From Chara braunii (taxonomy: Eukaryota; Streptophyta; Charophyceae; Charales; Characeae), in assembly GCA_003427395.1 (NCBI GenBank), contig BFEA01000930.1, positions 68,449 through 109,545 on the forward strand: 41,097 nucleotides of DNA, written 5' to 3'. Made by a program: the position numbers and the translations under genes. The notes under the pieces were generated by a model. It was not told the DNA's origin, searched no databases, and saw nothing but the letters and a program-made list of their open reading frames with translations. The first letter of the stretch is position 1. Every line of letters starts with the position of its first letter. Of the stretch, positions 20,946-30,899 are shown piece after piece.

Positions 20946-21116
20946 CAGAAAAAGCGAAAGGAGCGAATGGAACGAAAGCTCCGAGAAGGAGAGAAAAGGC
21001 GAGAGAAGAAATATGAGACAACCGCAGAAATAAAAAGAAAAGAAAAGAAAAGAAAAGAAACGAAAAGAAAAGCAAGAGAGGGAGGATTGCTTCGATCGGC
21101 GGGGGGGAGAGAGCAA

Positions 21117-21205
21117 NNNNNNNNNNNNNNNNNNNNNNNNNNNNNNNNNNNNNNNNNNNNNNNNNNNNNNNNNNNNNNNNNNNNNNNNNNNNNNNNNNNN
21201 NNNNN
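21117..21205. other. assembly gap (89 N)
   Basis: A run of N flanked by GA-rich sequence on the left and a G homopolymer on the right, a typical place for short-read assembly to fail. Confidence 1.
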
Positions 21206-22670
21206 GGGGGGGGGGGGAAGGAGGGGAACCGAAACAGAACAACACATCCATGAGGTAAAAACTGAATGACGAAGCGAGTGGTAGATGTCAGAGAATGGGA
21301 GAACAGGTAAGGCGTTAGAGAATAGAAAGTTGGGCTATGACTATAATTCCACTACGATAAAACCGAAAACCGTCGACGACCGCGCACCACTGGTGCAGAA
21401 AAACTGTTCTTAAGGCTTACTCCTGAACGTATCTGACCGCAATCAGGGCCGGGCCTATACGAATGTGATCGCAATGACGTCCAAGTGCGTATGAGTACAA
21501 CCCCTTACACCTGAATTCCAAGCAAGAGAGGTATTCTATGACTATGACAAACCTCTACTCTTCGCACGAGAGGTCTTCTTAACACACGTGAACGCTGAGC
21601 GCACTACTCGTTCAAAGACGAAATCTTATGCCACACATCAAAAAACATGGGTACACAAGTTTACACATCAAACACGGGTACAATCCACCCTACACGCAAC
21701 TTTCTTCCTCAGCTCCTAAGTGCGCAAGTCACCAATCACCATCAGCATTACTGCGCTCCTACTGCTGTGACTCAGGTCAGCAACGCGCAACCAAGGACCG
21801 CATCGACCAACCAATCAAGAACAAATGCCGCCATTTATGACGATGGACAGAACAACAGAAAAGATACACCCGCAAATGAGCATACCAGCACCGGCAATAC
21901 CGATAGGGCAAAGACAACACAGCATCAGGCAACCAATCAAGAACAAATGCTGCCATGCCTGACGACGGAAGAAGAATCCGCACAATCACTATGTACTATC
22001 TTAATTTCTTTGTTTAACTCTAGTCCGAGCGTACTTAGAAAGGCCGATATACTGTAAGATCACATACTGTATCTCAATTGCGTCAGGAAAAGACACCCAC
22101 CAACGAGCATTCCGGCATCGGCAATACAAATAGGGCAAAGGCAACACCGCATCAAACAACCACTCAAGAACAAATGCTACAACCAATCAAGAACAAATAC
22201 TGCCACGTCTGATGAGGAGAGAAGAGACACCCACCAGCAAAGGCGCATCGGCACTACCGATAGGGCAAAGACAACAAAGACAACAACTTACCCGACATGG
22301 CGGCGAAAGCGGCAGCACTACTCCTCGCTGGCCGCCCGCCCGCTCACTCGCGCGCGAATCTGACGGTCGGTATGGACTGTTGATCGATCAATCGATCGAT
22401 GGCTTGAAGGATGGATCGCCACGCGTTGTCCACTCACTCCCTCCTCACTCCCAACCTTGTCACCTCGACATCGCCGCTGATTGACAACGCGATAGCGCTC
22501 AACTCCGTAGGGCACCATATCCTACCATTTCAGTATACCGCGCCGGGAAGGCCCTGGCAAGTAGGCCAGATTGTCGGCCTGCGGCAGCCACCTTTCAGCC
22601 AGTCGGTCAAAACTCAGGAATAAGGCGCCATCAGCACAATGTCTTTGTTTTAGGTTCGGCAGCAGGTGCG
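21206..22670. other. gene-free interval with repeats
   Basis: CCAA(T/C)CAAGAACAAATGC(T/C)GCCA and GGCA(A/C)TACCGATAGGGCAAAG(A)CAACA alternate three times between about 21780 and 22280. A GATCGATCAATCGATCGATGG palindromic patch lies at about 22381. No gene recognised. Confidence 0.7.
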
Positions 22671-24189
22671 GCAATCTGACCCTGTTAGGGATAGGTAGGG
22701 ATTGATTTTCGCCACGCAAAGATGACCGTCAGATATCGGCGGCAGACCCAGCAATCTGACGCCTGTTACGAGGCATCGACTTTTGGCACCCAATAATGAC
22801 CGTCAGATCTTCTTCTTCTCAAGGCCGCGACACACTCCGGGGCAGCCTGGAGCTGAAGCTTCAGTGGAGCATGCACTGCCCGAAGTTTCACCCCCCTAAA
22901 CTGCCCGATACCTACATCTGTGTGTCGAGAGACCAACAGGCTCATGCCGAACCTGCAACCGAACCTCAAGGACCTGGTGCTGCGGGGCCTTATTTCTCGG
23001 TTTTGACCTACGGGCTGAACGGCACCTCATCGTTTTACACCACGTATGAATAGCCACTCAGAACGACTGACATATCGCGAGTGAATAGCCAGTCAAAACT
23101 ACTGACATACAGCCGGGGGTAGTGGAAGACGGCTAGAGGCCTGCATAGGAGAATTGGGGAGGGGAGGTAAGAGTCTGATCCCACTTCTTATGGGAGGGGC
23201 ACTTCTTGGTAAATTTTGGGATCGCACAGCGTAGCACGTGGCAGTCCAAGAGGACCGGTAGCGATTTCAAATATCAAAAGCCGCCACCCCGTACCCTGCG
23301 CCCTGGAAGAAGGTGCCCTTGTTTTTTTTGTTCTGTTTTTTTTTCCTGATGTGCACGTCGTTGGATCCTGGAGGCACCACCAGATAGTGCTGCCTGGTTA
23401 GGAAAAGTCCCGTAGAAGTAGGGCATGAGGGATTGCGTTCTTACGTTCCTTGCACTGCGCCTCCACCTTTCGCGGCAGTTTTACGTTCTTTCGAAATAGA
23501 AAAGAGGTGGGATCAGACCCTAAGCCCAGCAGGGCCTAGTAAGCGGCTGATCCCACACTACAGACGGAGGGAACTTTTAGACATCTTTTGGGATCCCACC
23601 TCTTCCAAAAGTGTAGGGTGCTCCACTTGGGGGCGAATGTGGAAACACCCGATGACATGTCGCTCTCCGCACGCTCGCCACTGAAGAAGGAAGAAAAATT
23701 TCAGAGAGGAGGACCCTACCCCGTTGTCATACCAAATTCCCTTACATGGGTATTTGGCGTACCTTTCTGGGGCTACATCCGATGCAGTTTCGCTTTTAGT
23801 TTACAGCGATATCACAGCGCTCTGCGTAGCCTTGGCTAGGAGTTGGCGAGATTGAATCGGGAGAGAACTAGCGTGTGAATGAGGGATGCGTCGAGGCTTG
23901 CCAAGTAGGATCATTGATTCGGCGGCGAACCGCGCATGGAGTTTGAATTCTCGCCTTGATGGGTGATGCTCAGGGTGTGCTCAGCAGCGTCAACGGTCGG
24001 TGGTAGCCTTCCCTAAGTGCGATGGACAACATCCCAGCAGTGGGGGTGCAACGTTGAGGCCTCACACGAGCGGTGCGAAGATTCAGCGTTTGTAGCTTCA
24101 TCCGATGGACTAAGGGGTGGGCATAGGGCGTTTGGGTAGGCCCGCGCTCGGTGCAGTAACTCGTTATATGCAGTTTTGCACCTGCTATG
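22671..24189. other. gene-free interval with local duplications
   Basis: GCAATCTGAC...CTGTTA...GATGACCGTCAGAT-type blocks repeat at about 22671 and 22751. GAATAGCCA(C/G)TCA...ACTGACATA repeats at about 23048 and 23082. AAGAGGTGGGATC (about 23501) is inverted near 23590-23605. A short plus frame at 22796-23053 is unrecognised. Confidence 0.65.
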
Positions 24190-24552
24190 CCCAGTCTTGC
24201 GCTTAGTGCAATTGGTTACGACACTAGACTTGTGATCTGCAGGTACGAGGATTGTGGTCCCGTACCTGCGGAGCGTAAGGATTATCATGCGGAACTATCT
24301 CGCGGGTCGGGACTACGGTCGAGGCAAGCAGCAAAATCGACGAGGATAGTCCCGCATGACCGTCAATCCCCTCATTTTCCTCCATTGCGCTTTCTTGCTC
24401 CCTTGTCAATCACTAGACTTGCCTCGGCCGCGGTCCCGACCCGTGGGGCCAGCGGGGTGTCAACAGTACCGTTCCTTTCCCCCCTTGGTCCCAGATCCCG
24501 GATCTTGTCTTCATATTTATTTTATTTTTTACTTTTTTCCTATTTATTTAGT
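24190..24552 (+). mobile_element. tRNA-headed SINE-like element, family B
   Basis: TTAGTGCAATTGGTTACGACACTAGACTTGTGATCT has the layout of a tRNA 5' half (A-box, D-loop GGTTA, anticodon arm). A degenerate B-box (GGATTGTGGTCC) follows, then an inverted repeat (GGTCGGGACTACGGTCGAGGCA near 24304 against TGCCTCGGCCGCGGTCCCGACC near 24420) and a T-rich 3' end. A relative is at 28655. Confidence 0.5.
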
Positions 24553-24605
24553 CTCATTTTAGGGGCCAGAACACGTACCGGCCCCAGGATGGTTGATGGG
24601 ACCCA

Positions 24606-24755
24606 AGAGCCTAGCTCAATAGGTACACCCATGAACTGTTGAAATACAGACCGGAGTCCGAGTCCAGATGATGGAACTTAATCAGTAACACAAAATATTT
24701 GTGGGTTGCTTGAGCCAGCCAGTGCAATGATGATATCTCAACGATGTCACCCTCA
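24606..24755 (+). mobile_element. tRNA-derived SINE, family A
   Basis: AGCCTAGCTCAATAGGTA is A-box-like, GAGTCCGAGTCCAGA is B-box-like, and the body (AATCAGTAAC..., CCAGCCAGTGCAATGATGATATC) parallels the copy at 17919. It lacks a clear poly(A) tail, so it is probably truncated or older. Confidence 0.6.
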
Positions 24756-25238
24756 TTGTTGGACATGGGGTGCCTGCCACCATGGGCTGTTGTGGCAGGC
24801 ATTGAAATGGGGAATGATTTGAAACCCCCACGGGTAGCTGTTGTGCGAGTCGAGGACATTAAGCACACGCCTTTTGGGCGGGCTCGTTGGGGCTCCTGCG
24901 TGTTCAGGATGTTGGCGGAACTCTTGTATCCTGCCCGTCTTAAAGCACAGATTGAGGAGGTCAACGCGCATGCCAGTCAGTGGGTGCTTGACCCACGAGG
25001 TGGAAGAAATCTGAGTAGCGGGGACCCCTTGTGGGTGTACCGTCTGCCAATTTTGATCTGCTATGAGAATTTTGAGTGTGAGCATGCCTCTTGGGTTTCG
25101 AAAGATGGTGAACTATGCCTGAGCAAGGCGAGGCCAGAGGAAACTTTGGCGGACGCTTGCAGCGATACTGATTGTGCAAATCGTTTCGCCGGACTTGGGT
25201 ATAGGGCCGAAAGGCTAATCGAATCATCCAGTAGTTGA
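24744..25238 (+). CDS. hypothetical ORF, 164 codons
   Basis: The longest non-repetitive open frame outside SEC24. It starts inside the end of a SINE and encodes no family I recognise; composition is mixed, with ten Cys and a run PILICYENFECEH. No promoter, splice sites or poly(A) signal could be tied to it. It may be chance or a transposon remnant. Confidence 0.15.
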   Translation: MSPSLLDMGCLPPWAVVAGIEMGNDLKPPRVAVVRVEDIKHTPFGRARWGSCVFRMLAELLYPARLKAQIEEVNAHASQWVLDPRGGRNLSSGDPLWVYRLPILICYENFECEHASWVSKDGELCLSKARPEETLADACSDTDCANRFAGLGYRAERLIESSSS

Positions 25239-26937
25239 TTCCCCTCTCACGTTTCACTCAGGATAATTGAAGTTGTTGAACAATTTCCCGCATAATTGTG
25301 GTGCCACATGGTATAGTGGAAGTCAGAGGGAATGAGGAGAAAGGGATGGCACCAATAAGGGAGAAGAAGAACACGACGAGAGAAAAGGAAGAATAAGCGA
25401 AGGTAAATAATTCATATCTCGTTCATTTCTCGACGAAATCTGAAGAGGAAAGAGTGTAAATTAGGGGTTTTGGTCATCACGAGTTTGATGGTGATGTTCG
25501 ATTCTATGTGAGGGTCGCGGTTTTGGTGCTATGTAGATTATGGGTTGTGCGAAAGGGGGTTGAAATTTTCTTTCAATGTAAAAATAATAATGTATCCTTC
25601 CCTCTTATAGCGGAAGATTCACTTTTATTTGGCAATAGTGGAGCATGGTCGTAACCCTGCGGGTTGTTGTTATCACCTCAACTGCAGAAACATCATTGAT
25701 GTCATCACCAGATCATGTTGCTCATCACAGTCGAGGTCATGTTGAACACTTGTATCAGGCTGAAAGAAGTTGTGGTGCTGCTTGTGACATTGGAGACGCT
25801 AGTACTCTTTGATCATGGTCGTGGTCGTATTCACGTCCAACACCTTTACTCACATTGTGATTTTCTTCCCCTTGACCTGAGTTTTTTTATTCAAGTGAAC
25901 TTTGTCGTATGAGCGACCAGTAAATTGGGGATCCTTATGAAGCAACGCGCGATCGAACGTTGCAGAGAGTAAATGAGTGAGAAGTGCAGGGAGCAGACAA
26001 CTACGAGCGAGCGGGAGAACGAAGGCGCTCCCGTATGAGAGAGAGGGAAAGAAGGATCAGATAGAGCGTCTGAGTACGCACGCGATATAGTGATAGAGAC
26101 TCACCTCTTAGTCTATCTAAGATCGTATGGGAAATCTGCACGAGATCGTCGATATATTTTCTCATATTGTAGCGAAAAACTCATTCTTATTTTTCACACT
26201 TTGTGAATTGAAAAATGAGAGCACGAATGGGTTTATTTCCCCCACAACCATTTTTGAGTTGGCCGCGTATGTATTTCGTCGGATTTGTTATCATCATTAA
26301 GTTTCCATTGTTGGCTTAGCAGCGTGTTGATCGGGTTGTCTTGCGTTCGCCGATAGTCATTTTGAGTAGCAAGAAATTTTTCCTTTTACTAACGGAAGAT
26401 TCATTTTCGAGTGAGCGCAAGTGAAAACAGGGTGGAAGTTGCGAAAGGAGGAGATTGGTGGACGTATCTTCTTATGTTATGGTGAAAGATTCATCCTTAT
26501 TTTGTATTTTCAGTGATGAAGCGAGAGTTTTGATTGCAGTCCTCATTGTGGGTGCGTTCTCATCCTTATGGTCATCTTGTTAAATAAAGCTAAGGTTGCC
26601 ACATCCCCCTGGTCACGATGATTGTCGTCCACTTTCTCTTACCGTTGTGTTCGACCTCACTCATAATCGCACCTAGATGCATCATGCCCATGGTCTTTAC
26701 CAAATGTGTGTTTCTGATGGAGGTTGTCTCAAAGCGGTTCCAGGGAGTGTATGTCTATATGTAAGGTGAAAAAGAAGAGCACAAAATCAAAAGGTATAAT
26801 AGGAGGAACGAGGAGAAAAGGTGTCGATGAACCTGGTTGGGGGTATGACCAAGTATGCCTTGAAAATTGGTTTGCATTCGAACAAAATTGAGAGTTAGAG
26901 TGGGTCAGCACTGGCCTTGGGCCGATTGACGGACCCC
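25239..26937. other. gene-free interval
   Basis: AT-rich, G/T-biased sequence. AATAAA occurs at about 26584. Nothing beyond short frames was seen; it could be promoter or intron of a plus-strand unit. Confidence 0.5.
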
Positions 26938-26940
26938 GCC

Positions 26941-26949
26941 ATATATATG
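26941..26949 (+). promoter_or_regulatory. TATA-box candidate
   Basis: CATATATATGA lies about 70 bases upstream of the ATG of the small peptide at 27015, a normal distance for a plant TATA box with a short 5' leader. Confidence 0.4.
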
Positions 26950-27014
26950 AAAGGCGGACACACCTGCTCATATGTTAGAGGAACCTTCATCGAGAGTTCA
27001 CCCCTGTGTCTGTG

Positions 27015-27152
27015 ATGGCTAACATTCCGAATTTTGCACTTCGTTCAGTAGTCGTCGTCCTCGTCCTTAGCGTGGTGCTCCCGGCTCATGCCTCGCTGTT
27101 CTGCACAATGGATTGTATGAACGTGGACGAGGATCCGGATCAGGTGCACTAA
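27015..27152 (+). CDS. small secreted peptide (45 codons) or first exon
   Basis: The frame starts MANIPNFALR, continues with a hydrophobic core SVVVVLVLSVVL and ends in PAHA, a textbook AXA signal-peptidase site, then a short acidic tail with two Cys (FCTMDC). Two models fit. Unspliced: stop TAA at 27150-27152 and AATAAA at 27229. Spliced: a GT inside the tail (GATCAG|GTGCAC or GATT|GTATGA) joins a Cys-bearing segment near 27320-27400 and possibly the frame ending at 27696, which is followed by AATAAA at 27703. I recognise no family; function is unknown. Confidence 0.45.
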   Translation: MANIPNFALRSVVVVLVLSVVLPAHASLFCTMDCMNVDEDPDQVH

Positions 27153-27228
27153 GGAGGAGAGAGAGGAGGACTTTGAGTGAAAGGGGGGCAAGAAGAAGGG
27201 CAAAAAAGGAAGACCACAAACACTCGAC

Positions 27229-27234
27229 AATAAA
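27229..27234 (+). terminator. poly(A) signal candidate AATAAA
   Basis: AATAAA 77 bases past the stop of the 45-codon frame, with an A-rich stretch after it (27251-27272). It supports the single-exon model of the peptide gene. Confidence 0.35.
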
Positions 27235-27378
27235 TTAATATGAGATTATAACAAAAAAAAAATAAAAAATTTGACCGTTGTTGTTGTTTAATGAGTTGAT
27301 ATCACAACTATCAAGTTGCTGCTAACCCTAAGGATATGATTATGACCACTTGTACTCGCGGTATTGCTTGGTGCAACA

Positions 27379-27696
27379 ATGCTATTGGTACCGATACTTG
27401 TTGAGGTTGTCGCTGCCTCCAGCAGCAACGGGCGACGGTTGCTGACATTGGAATTCGGGTCACGGTTATGGACTCTTCGTCTTCACCAGCATGATCTTGG
27501 CCGAGTCTTAGCATATGCTGTGGAAGCGGGAGTGAGGCATAATTTTTGTGAAGGTTGTGACGTTGTGAATTGGAAGAGGTTTAACTGCACGCTGGCAACT
27601 GAAGGTTATGCGTTTAATGTGTGTTTGTCACGTGCTTGCGGTATAAGTATTGTGCACGGTTGCTGTGTTGGTCGTAAATCATTCTGGTTCGTCTAA
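27379..27696 (+). CDS. Cys-rich ORF, possible last exon of the peptide gene
   Basis: From ATG 27379 the frame gives MLLVPILVEVVAASSS, itself signal-like, then a C-terminal part with eight Cys: FCEGC, RFNC, FNVC, SRAC and HGCC. It stops at TAA 27694-27696 and AATAAA follows at 27703. It may be its own small gene or the 3' exon of the unit starting at 27015. Cysteine spacing matches nothing I can name. Confidence 0.3.
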   Translation: MLLVPILVEVVAASSSNGRRLLTLEFGSRLWTLRLHQHDLGRVLAYAVEAGVRHNFCEGCDVVNWKRFNCTLATEGYAFNVCLSRACGISIVHGCCVGRKSFWFV

Positions 27697-27702
27697 TTTT
27701 CG

Positions 27703-27708
27703 AATAAA
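27703..27708 (+). terminator. poly(A) signal candidate AATAAA
   Basis: AATAAA seven bases past the TAA of the Cys-rich frame. Position is close for a 3' end but acceptable in compact genes. Confidence 0.35.
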
Positions 27709-27911
27709 GTATAAAGTGTGCTCTATTTGAACAATGTCCTTCTAAACTGCGTAGAGCCGTTTTGGTAAGAGGGAACGATACTGTAATTTTGAAGGGGTAA
27801 TCATGTTCTGCAGCGAGGTCATTGCAGCAACCTGGAGGGTTGCCAGAGCATCGTTACTGTGCGTTTTAATCGTGGATTGGTCACTTCGACCGTGTTTTTG
27901 AACACTATTGT

Positions 27912-28106
27912 GAGATCCTTAGGCGACTCAAGGCCCCAAAACTCTCTCAAGTGAGTCTCATAGCACCTATTTTGTATCAGAGCGACCAAACGGCTTCTCT
28001 GTCTGCCTTTATTACTCTCAGTTTAGTTTATTGGTTCAGAGAGGAAGGCGGAAGAGGGGATTGAAAACTCGTAATTCATGCCCAAACCTTTGTGGGAGGT
28101 TCATGT
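27912..28106. repeat. dispersed repeat, family C, copy 1
   Basis: TTGTATCAGAGCGACC...ATTGGTTCAGAGAGGAAGGCGG...ACCTTTGTGGGAGG matches the copy at 32118-32335 over about 200 bases. On the minus strand a B-box-like segment is clearer in the other copy, so it may be a third SINE-type family. Confidence 0.7.
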
Positions 28107-28140
28107 TGACAAAACATTTTATTATGTACAACTATATCGG

Positions 28141-28245
28141 GATCTGTTAGCAACATGCGATTGAGATCTACTAGCAGCATGCAATCGAGATCTGCTATCA
28201 GCACGCAATTAGGATTTGCTAGCAATATGCAATCGGGATTTACTA
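28141..28245. repeat. 24-bp tandem repeat, 4.3 copies
   Basis: Units at 28141, 28165, 28189 and 28213 plus a partial fifth, near GATCTGCTAGCAGCATGCAA. Period is exactly 24 with 3-6 changes per copy. Confidence 0.95.
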
Positions 28246-28256
28246 AGCGCTGTCAG

Positions 28257-28390
28257 TGCGAATACCCTTACAAGGGTATCCGCCCTGGTTTTTGTAAGCG
28301 ACAAAAAATAGGCTTGGTTTAAAATTCTAAGTTTACCACGCGAGGCGTGGCTGAGTCTGTGATTTACGTTGACCGGATGGTCGACTAGTA
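28257..28390. other. cluster of four hairpins
   Basis: ATACCCT/AGGGTAT (28262-28279, 4-base loop), TTTTTGT/ACAAAAA (28289-28307, 5-base loop), CCACGC/GCGTGG (28336-28350, 3-base loop) and GTTGACC/GGTCGAC (28368-28385, one G.T pair, 4-base loop). Four stems of 6-7 bp in 125 bases is far above chance. A minus-strand frame overlaps but is unrecognised. Confidence 0.75.
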
Positions 28391-28654
28391 TAGAGAGTAT
28401 GTGGGCGCGCGGATTTTTGAGGTGCCCGTGATCGTTAAATTTTGATGATTGTGAAAATCGGCGCAGCCGCCGACCGAATTTTGTTTTTCGGATTAAGGTA
28501 GGTTTAAATAGAATCCGTCCCATGATTACCGTGTTTATCCGTGCCTTGTGCGTACGGGCGGGGGACGACATCGACTGCGGGGGAACTTTTCGAAATGTTT
28601 TGGTGGGTCTGCGCGTCTTGCAGTACCGATTATTTTTGTTGTCTGCCAGAGCTA

Positions 28655-28925
28655 GACCCAGACTCGGGCGTAGCATTATTGGTTACGACGCCGGACTCTC
28701 ATCAAGGAGATTCAGGGATCGAGGTCGAGCGACGACGACGTGGGAATATTGGAGTGGCGTGAAGGCGTCGATAAGTCGATGATGAGTCGAGGGCCGACAG
28801 GGCTATTCCCCTTGGTGTTGCCAGTGGCCACGTCGGAACGGTACTAGCGGTTCCGTTCCCTCGTTCGTCGTATCGTGACGGAAAGAGGTCTAGAGGTTTT
28901 ATTATTATCTTATCTTTATGCGCCG
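28655..28925 (+). mobile_element. tRNA-headed SINE-like element, family B, diverged
   Basis: GCGTAGCATTATTGGTTACGACGCCGGACTCTCATC parallels the head at 24190 (ATTGGTTACGACRCYRGACT). A GGATCGAGGTC box-B-like segment follows, the far end shares GGTAC...GTTCC-type text, and a TTATTATTATCTTATC tail closes it. Confidence 0.4.
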
Positions 28926-29705
28926 GCGTTTCTCGACTCAGACACGGCGCCGAATGTCCTTTGAGGCCGTCTCGGTAGTCAAGGGCCTAAGACGAGGCAG
29001 GCTGTGCTCGGACAAGGGCAGTTTAAGGTGCGCTAGCAAGGCCCGCAGGCTGGGCACTATGACTAGGCATGGAGAGCCTTCCCCACAACGGTCTTTAAAG
29101 ATTCTTGGTCGGTCCTCCTAGGCCCATGCTCAGGCCTTATAGCAGGGCGGCGCCCTCGACCCTTTGATTGGCTGCCTGTTGGGAGGCGGAAAAGGTGGCG
29201 GGTCGTTCTTGCTGTTAGGCCGCAGCCGTCCTGGGCTGAAGCCAGCGGATATAGCAGCGGGCCATGCGCCCCTTGAATGCTGTAGTGTCGGGCAGGGCTG
29301 TTCGGGAACGGAGTCACTCCTTGGGGCAAATTTGGCATTTACGGCCACCGATCCCCGGTCGGTACCGGCCAGCGTTGTTGTAGCACATGGGGGTAGCGCA
29401 CAGGGAGAGCAGGCGCAGGGAGGGAATGAATCCAATAACGGGGCTGCGCCAGATGCATGCAGGATAGGGGCGAAAAATCGATTGAATAAGCCGGTTGCTT
29501 GGCTCCCACCGAAGTTTCCCGCCGGGTAACTGGAGCCGCCGACCGACTTGACCAGCCACTACGAGCAGTGCGGTGGACTGACGAGCGCTGCACGAGTGTG
29601 GAGGGGACGTTGCGAACGTAGTAGGGAAGTACGGATGAACCCGGACGCAGGGCGCGCCAGGTGCATTTGAAGTAAAGGCTGGCGATTGGCAGAAGAAAGA
29701 TCGCA

Positions 29706-29720
29706 AGGGGGGGGGGGGGG
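29706..29720. repeat. G homopolymer
   Basis: About 14 consecutive G residues beside the adapter-containing duplication; another weak assembly point. Confidence 0.9.
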
Positions 29721-29725
29721 CGCGA

Positions 29726-29892
29726 CTACACCGATGTGCCGGCAGTCTGTCGGACTAGAGTATAGGTGCGGAGGCCTGTTGCGCCGAGGCTGTCTCTTAT
29801 ACACATCTAGATGTGTATAAGAGACAGGCTACACCGATGTGCCGGCAGTCTGTCGGACTAGAGTATAGGTGCGGAGGCCTGTTGCGCCGAGG
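29726..29892. other. sequencing-library artefact: mate-pair junction adapter in a false 64-bp duplication
   Basis: Positions 29790-29808 (CTGTCTCTTATACACATCT) and 29809-29827 (AGATGTGTATAAGAGACAG) are the two facing 19-base Tn5 mosaic ends that make the Nextera mate-pair junction. The 64 bases at 29726-29789 are repeated without a change at 29829-29892. This is an uncleaned adapter with a duplicated read end, not biology. Confidence 0.97.
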
Positions 29893-30899
29893 TGGTTGAG
29901 CCCTCCGCATTCTTTCCAGGATGGTCGGACGTGGAAACGGCGCAGCTACGGAGCTAGGCTGGCAAGCAGGAGAGCGGAGTGACGGGGAGCAGGGAGCGAA
30001 GACAGTGAAGACGAAGGATGAATCGGGGCGAGTATGGCGGAGGGAGCCAAGGAGAGGACTCAGAGCGAGTATGGCGGAGGGAAGAAGACATAACTCACCC
30101 GTTCCTTAACGGAAACGGGTGAGGTAAAAACCGACTTTGGGCTTTTAACCCCGGGCGAGTTCAATTAGGATGTTAGTTTTAGTGATTCGGGGGTAGGGGG
30201 AGAGATTGGCAAAATGGTTAGTGCGTGGATATGGCGGGAAGGAAGACAGAGGGGATCCGAATGAACCCGGATGGGTTCCTGTGTTAGGTGCGTGCACGGA
30301 AAGGACAAGTGGAGCAGGCAGCGTTAGACAAGCAGAAGGGGGGGGCGCGGATTGACGGACGGGCGCTGAGGTGCAGCGGGAGTGACGCAGTGGGAAGGGG
30401 GGTGAACGAACCCGGCCCGGATCTCCGCCCGGGTGCATTCGAAGCAAGGGAGCGTAGTGGCGGAGCTTAGGTAGGGAGGAGGGCGCAAACGGCAGAATGA
30501 CGAAGAGGGATGGCGGAGTGGAGTGCTGCCAGAGAGGCGGATTAGGGACCGGTTGTGGAGTAAGGGCGTGAGGCAGCGAGGAAGACAAGGGAACCTGGAC
30601 GCACTTCGCGCCGGGTGCATTCGACGAAGCCATGGGGAAGCTTGGCGGACGAGAGAGAAGAGTCGAGACCTCGCTCAATTCCTTATGAAATCGAGCGGGG
30701 AAAGATTTGAGGTAGGGGTTCCAAACCTGGGCGAGTTCGAATGTGTAGTTAGATTTAGCAATGGATTAGTAGGTATAGAGTTAGAAGGGAAATTTAGTGC
30801 GCGGGATGTAGTAGAGGAAAAGGAAAGAATAATGGATCTAGGCGCGAAAACGCACCGGATGCATGCAGGGAGGAGAACAGGAACGGGTGTGTCGTGCTC

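Larger units (their letters stand above)
29420..30880. repeat. recurring GC-rich modules
   Basis: A roughly 38-base module near GAACCCGG...GCGCCGGGTGCATTCGAAG occurs at about 29428, 29637, 30263, 30408, 30591 and 30849, always on the plus strand. A second module (CGGGCGAGTTC(G)AAT...TTAGTGCGYGGRT) occurs at about 30155 and 30729. ACCCGTTCCTTAACGGAAACGGGT at 30099-30122 is an inverted repeat. Frames through it are compositional. Confidence 0.65.

Noticed and set aside
24219-24300. Functional tRNA gene
   Set aside because: The 5' half is tRNA-like, but the acceptor stem and a proper T-arm (GGTTCGANNCC) do not form.
29790-29827. Natural insertion-sequence end or palindromic terminator
   Set aside because: The two halves are exactly the engineered Tn5 mosaic ends used in Nextera libraries.
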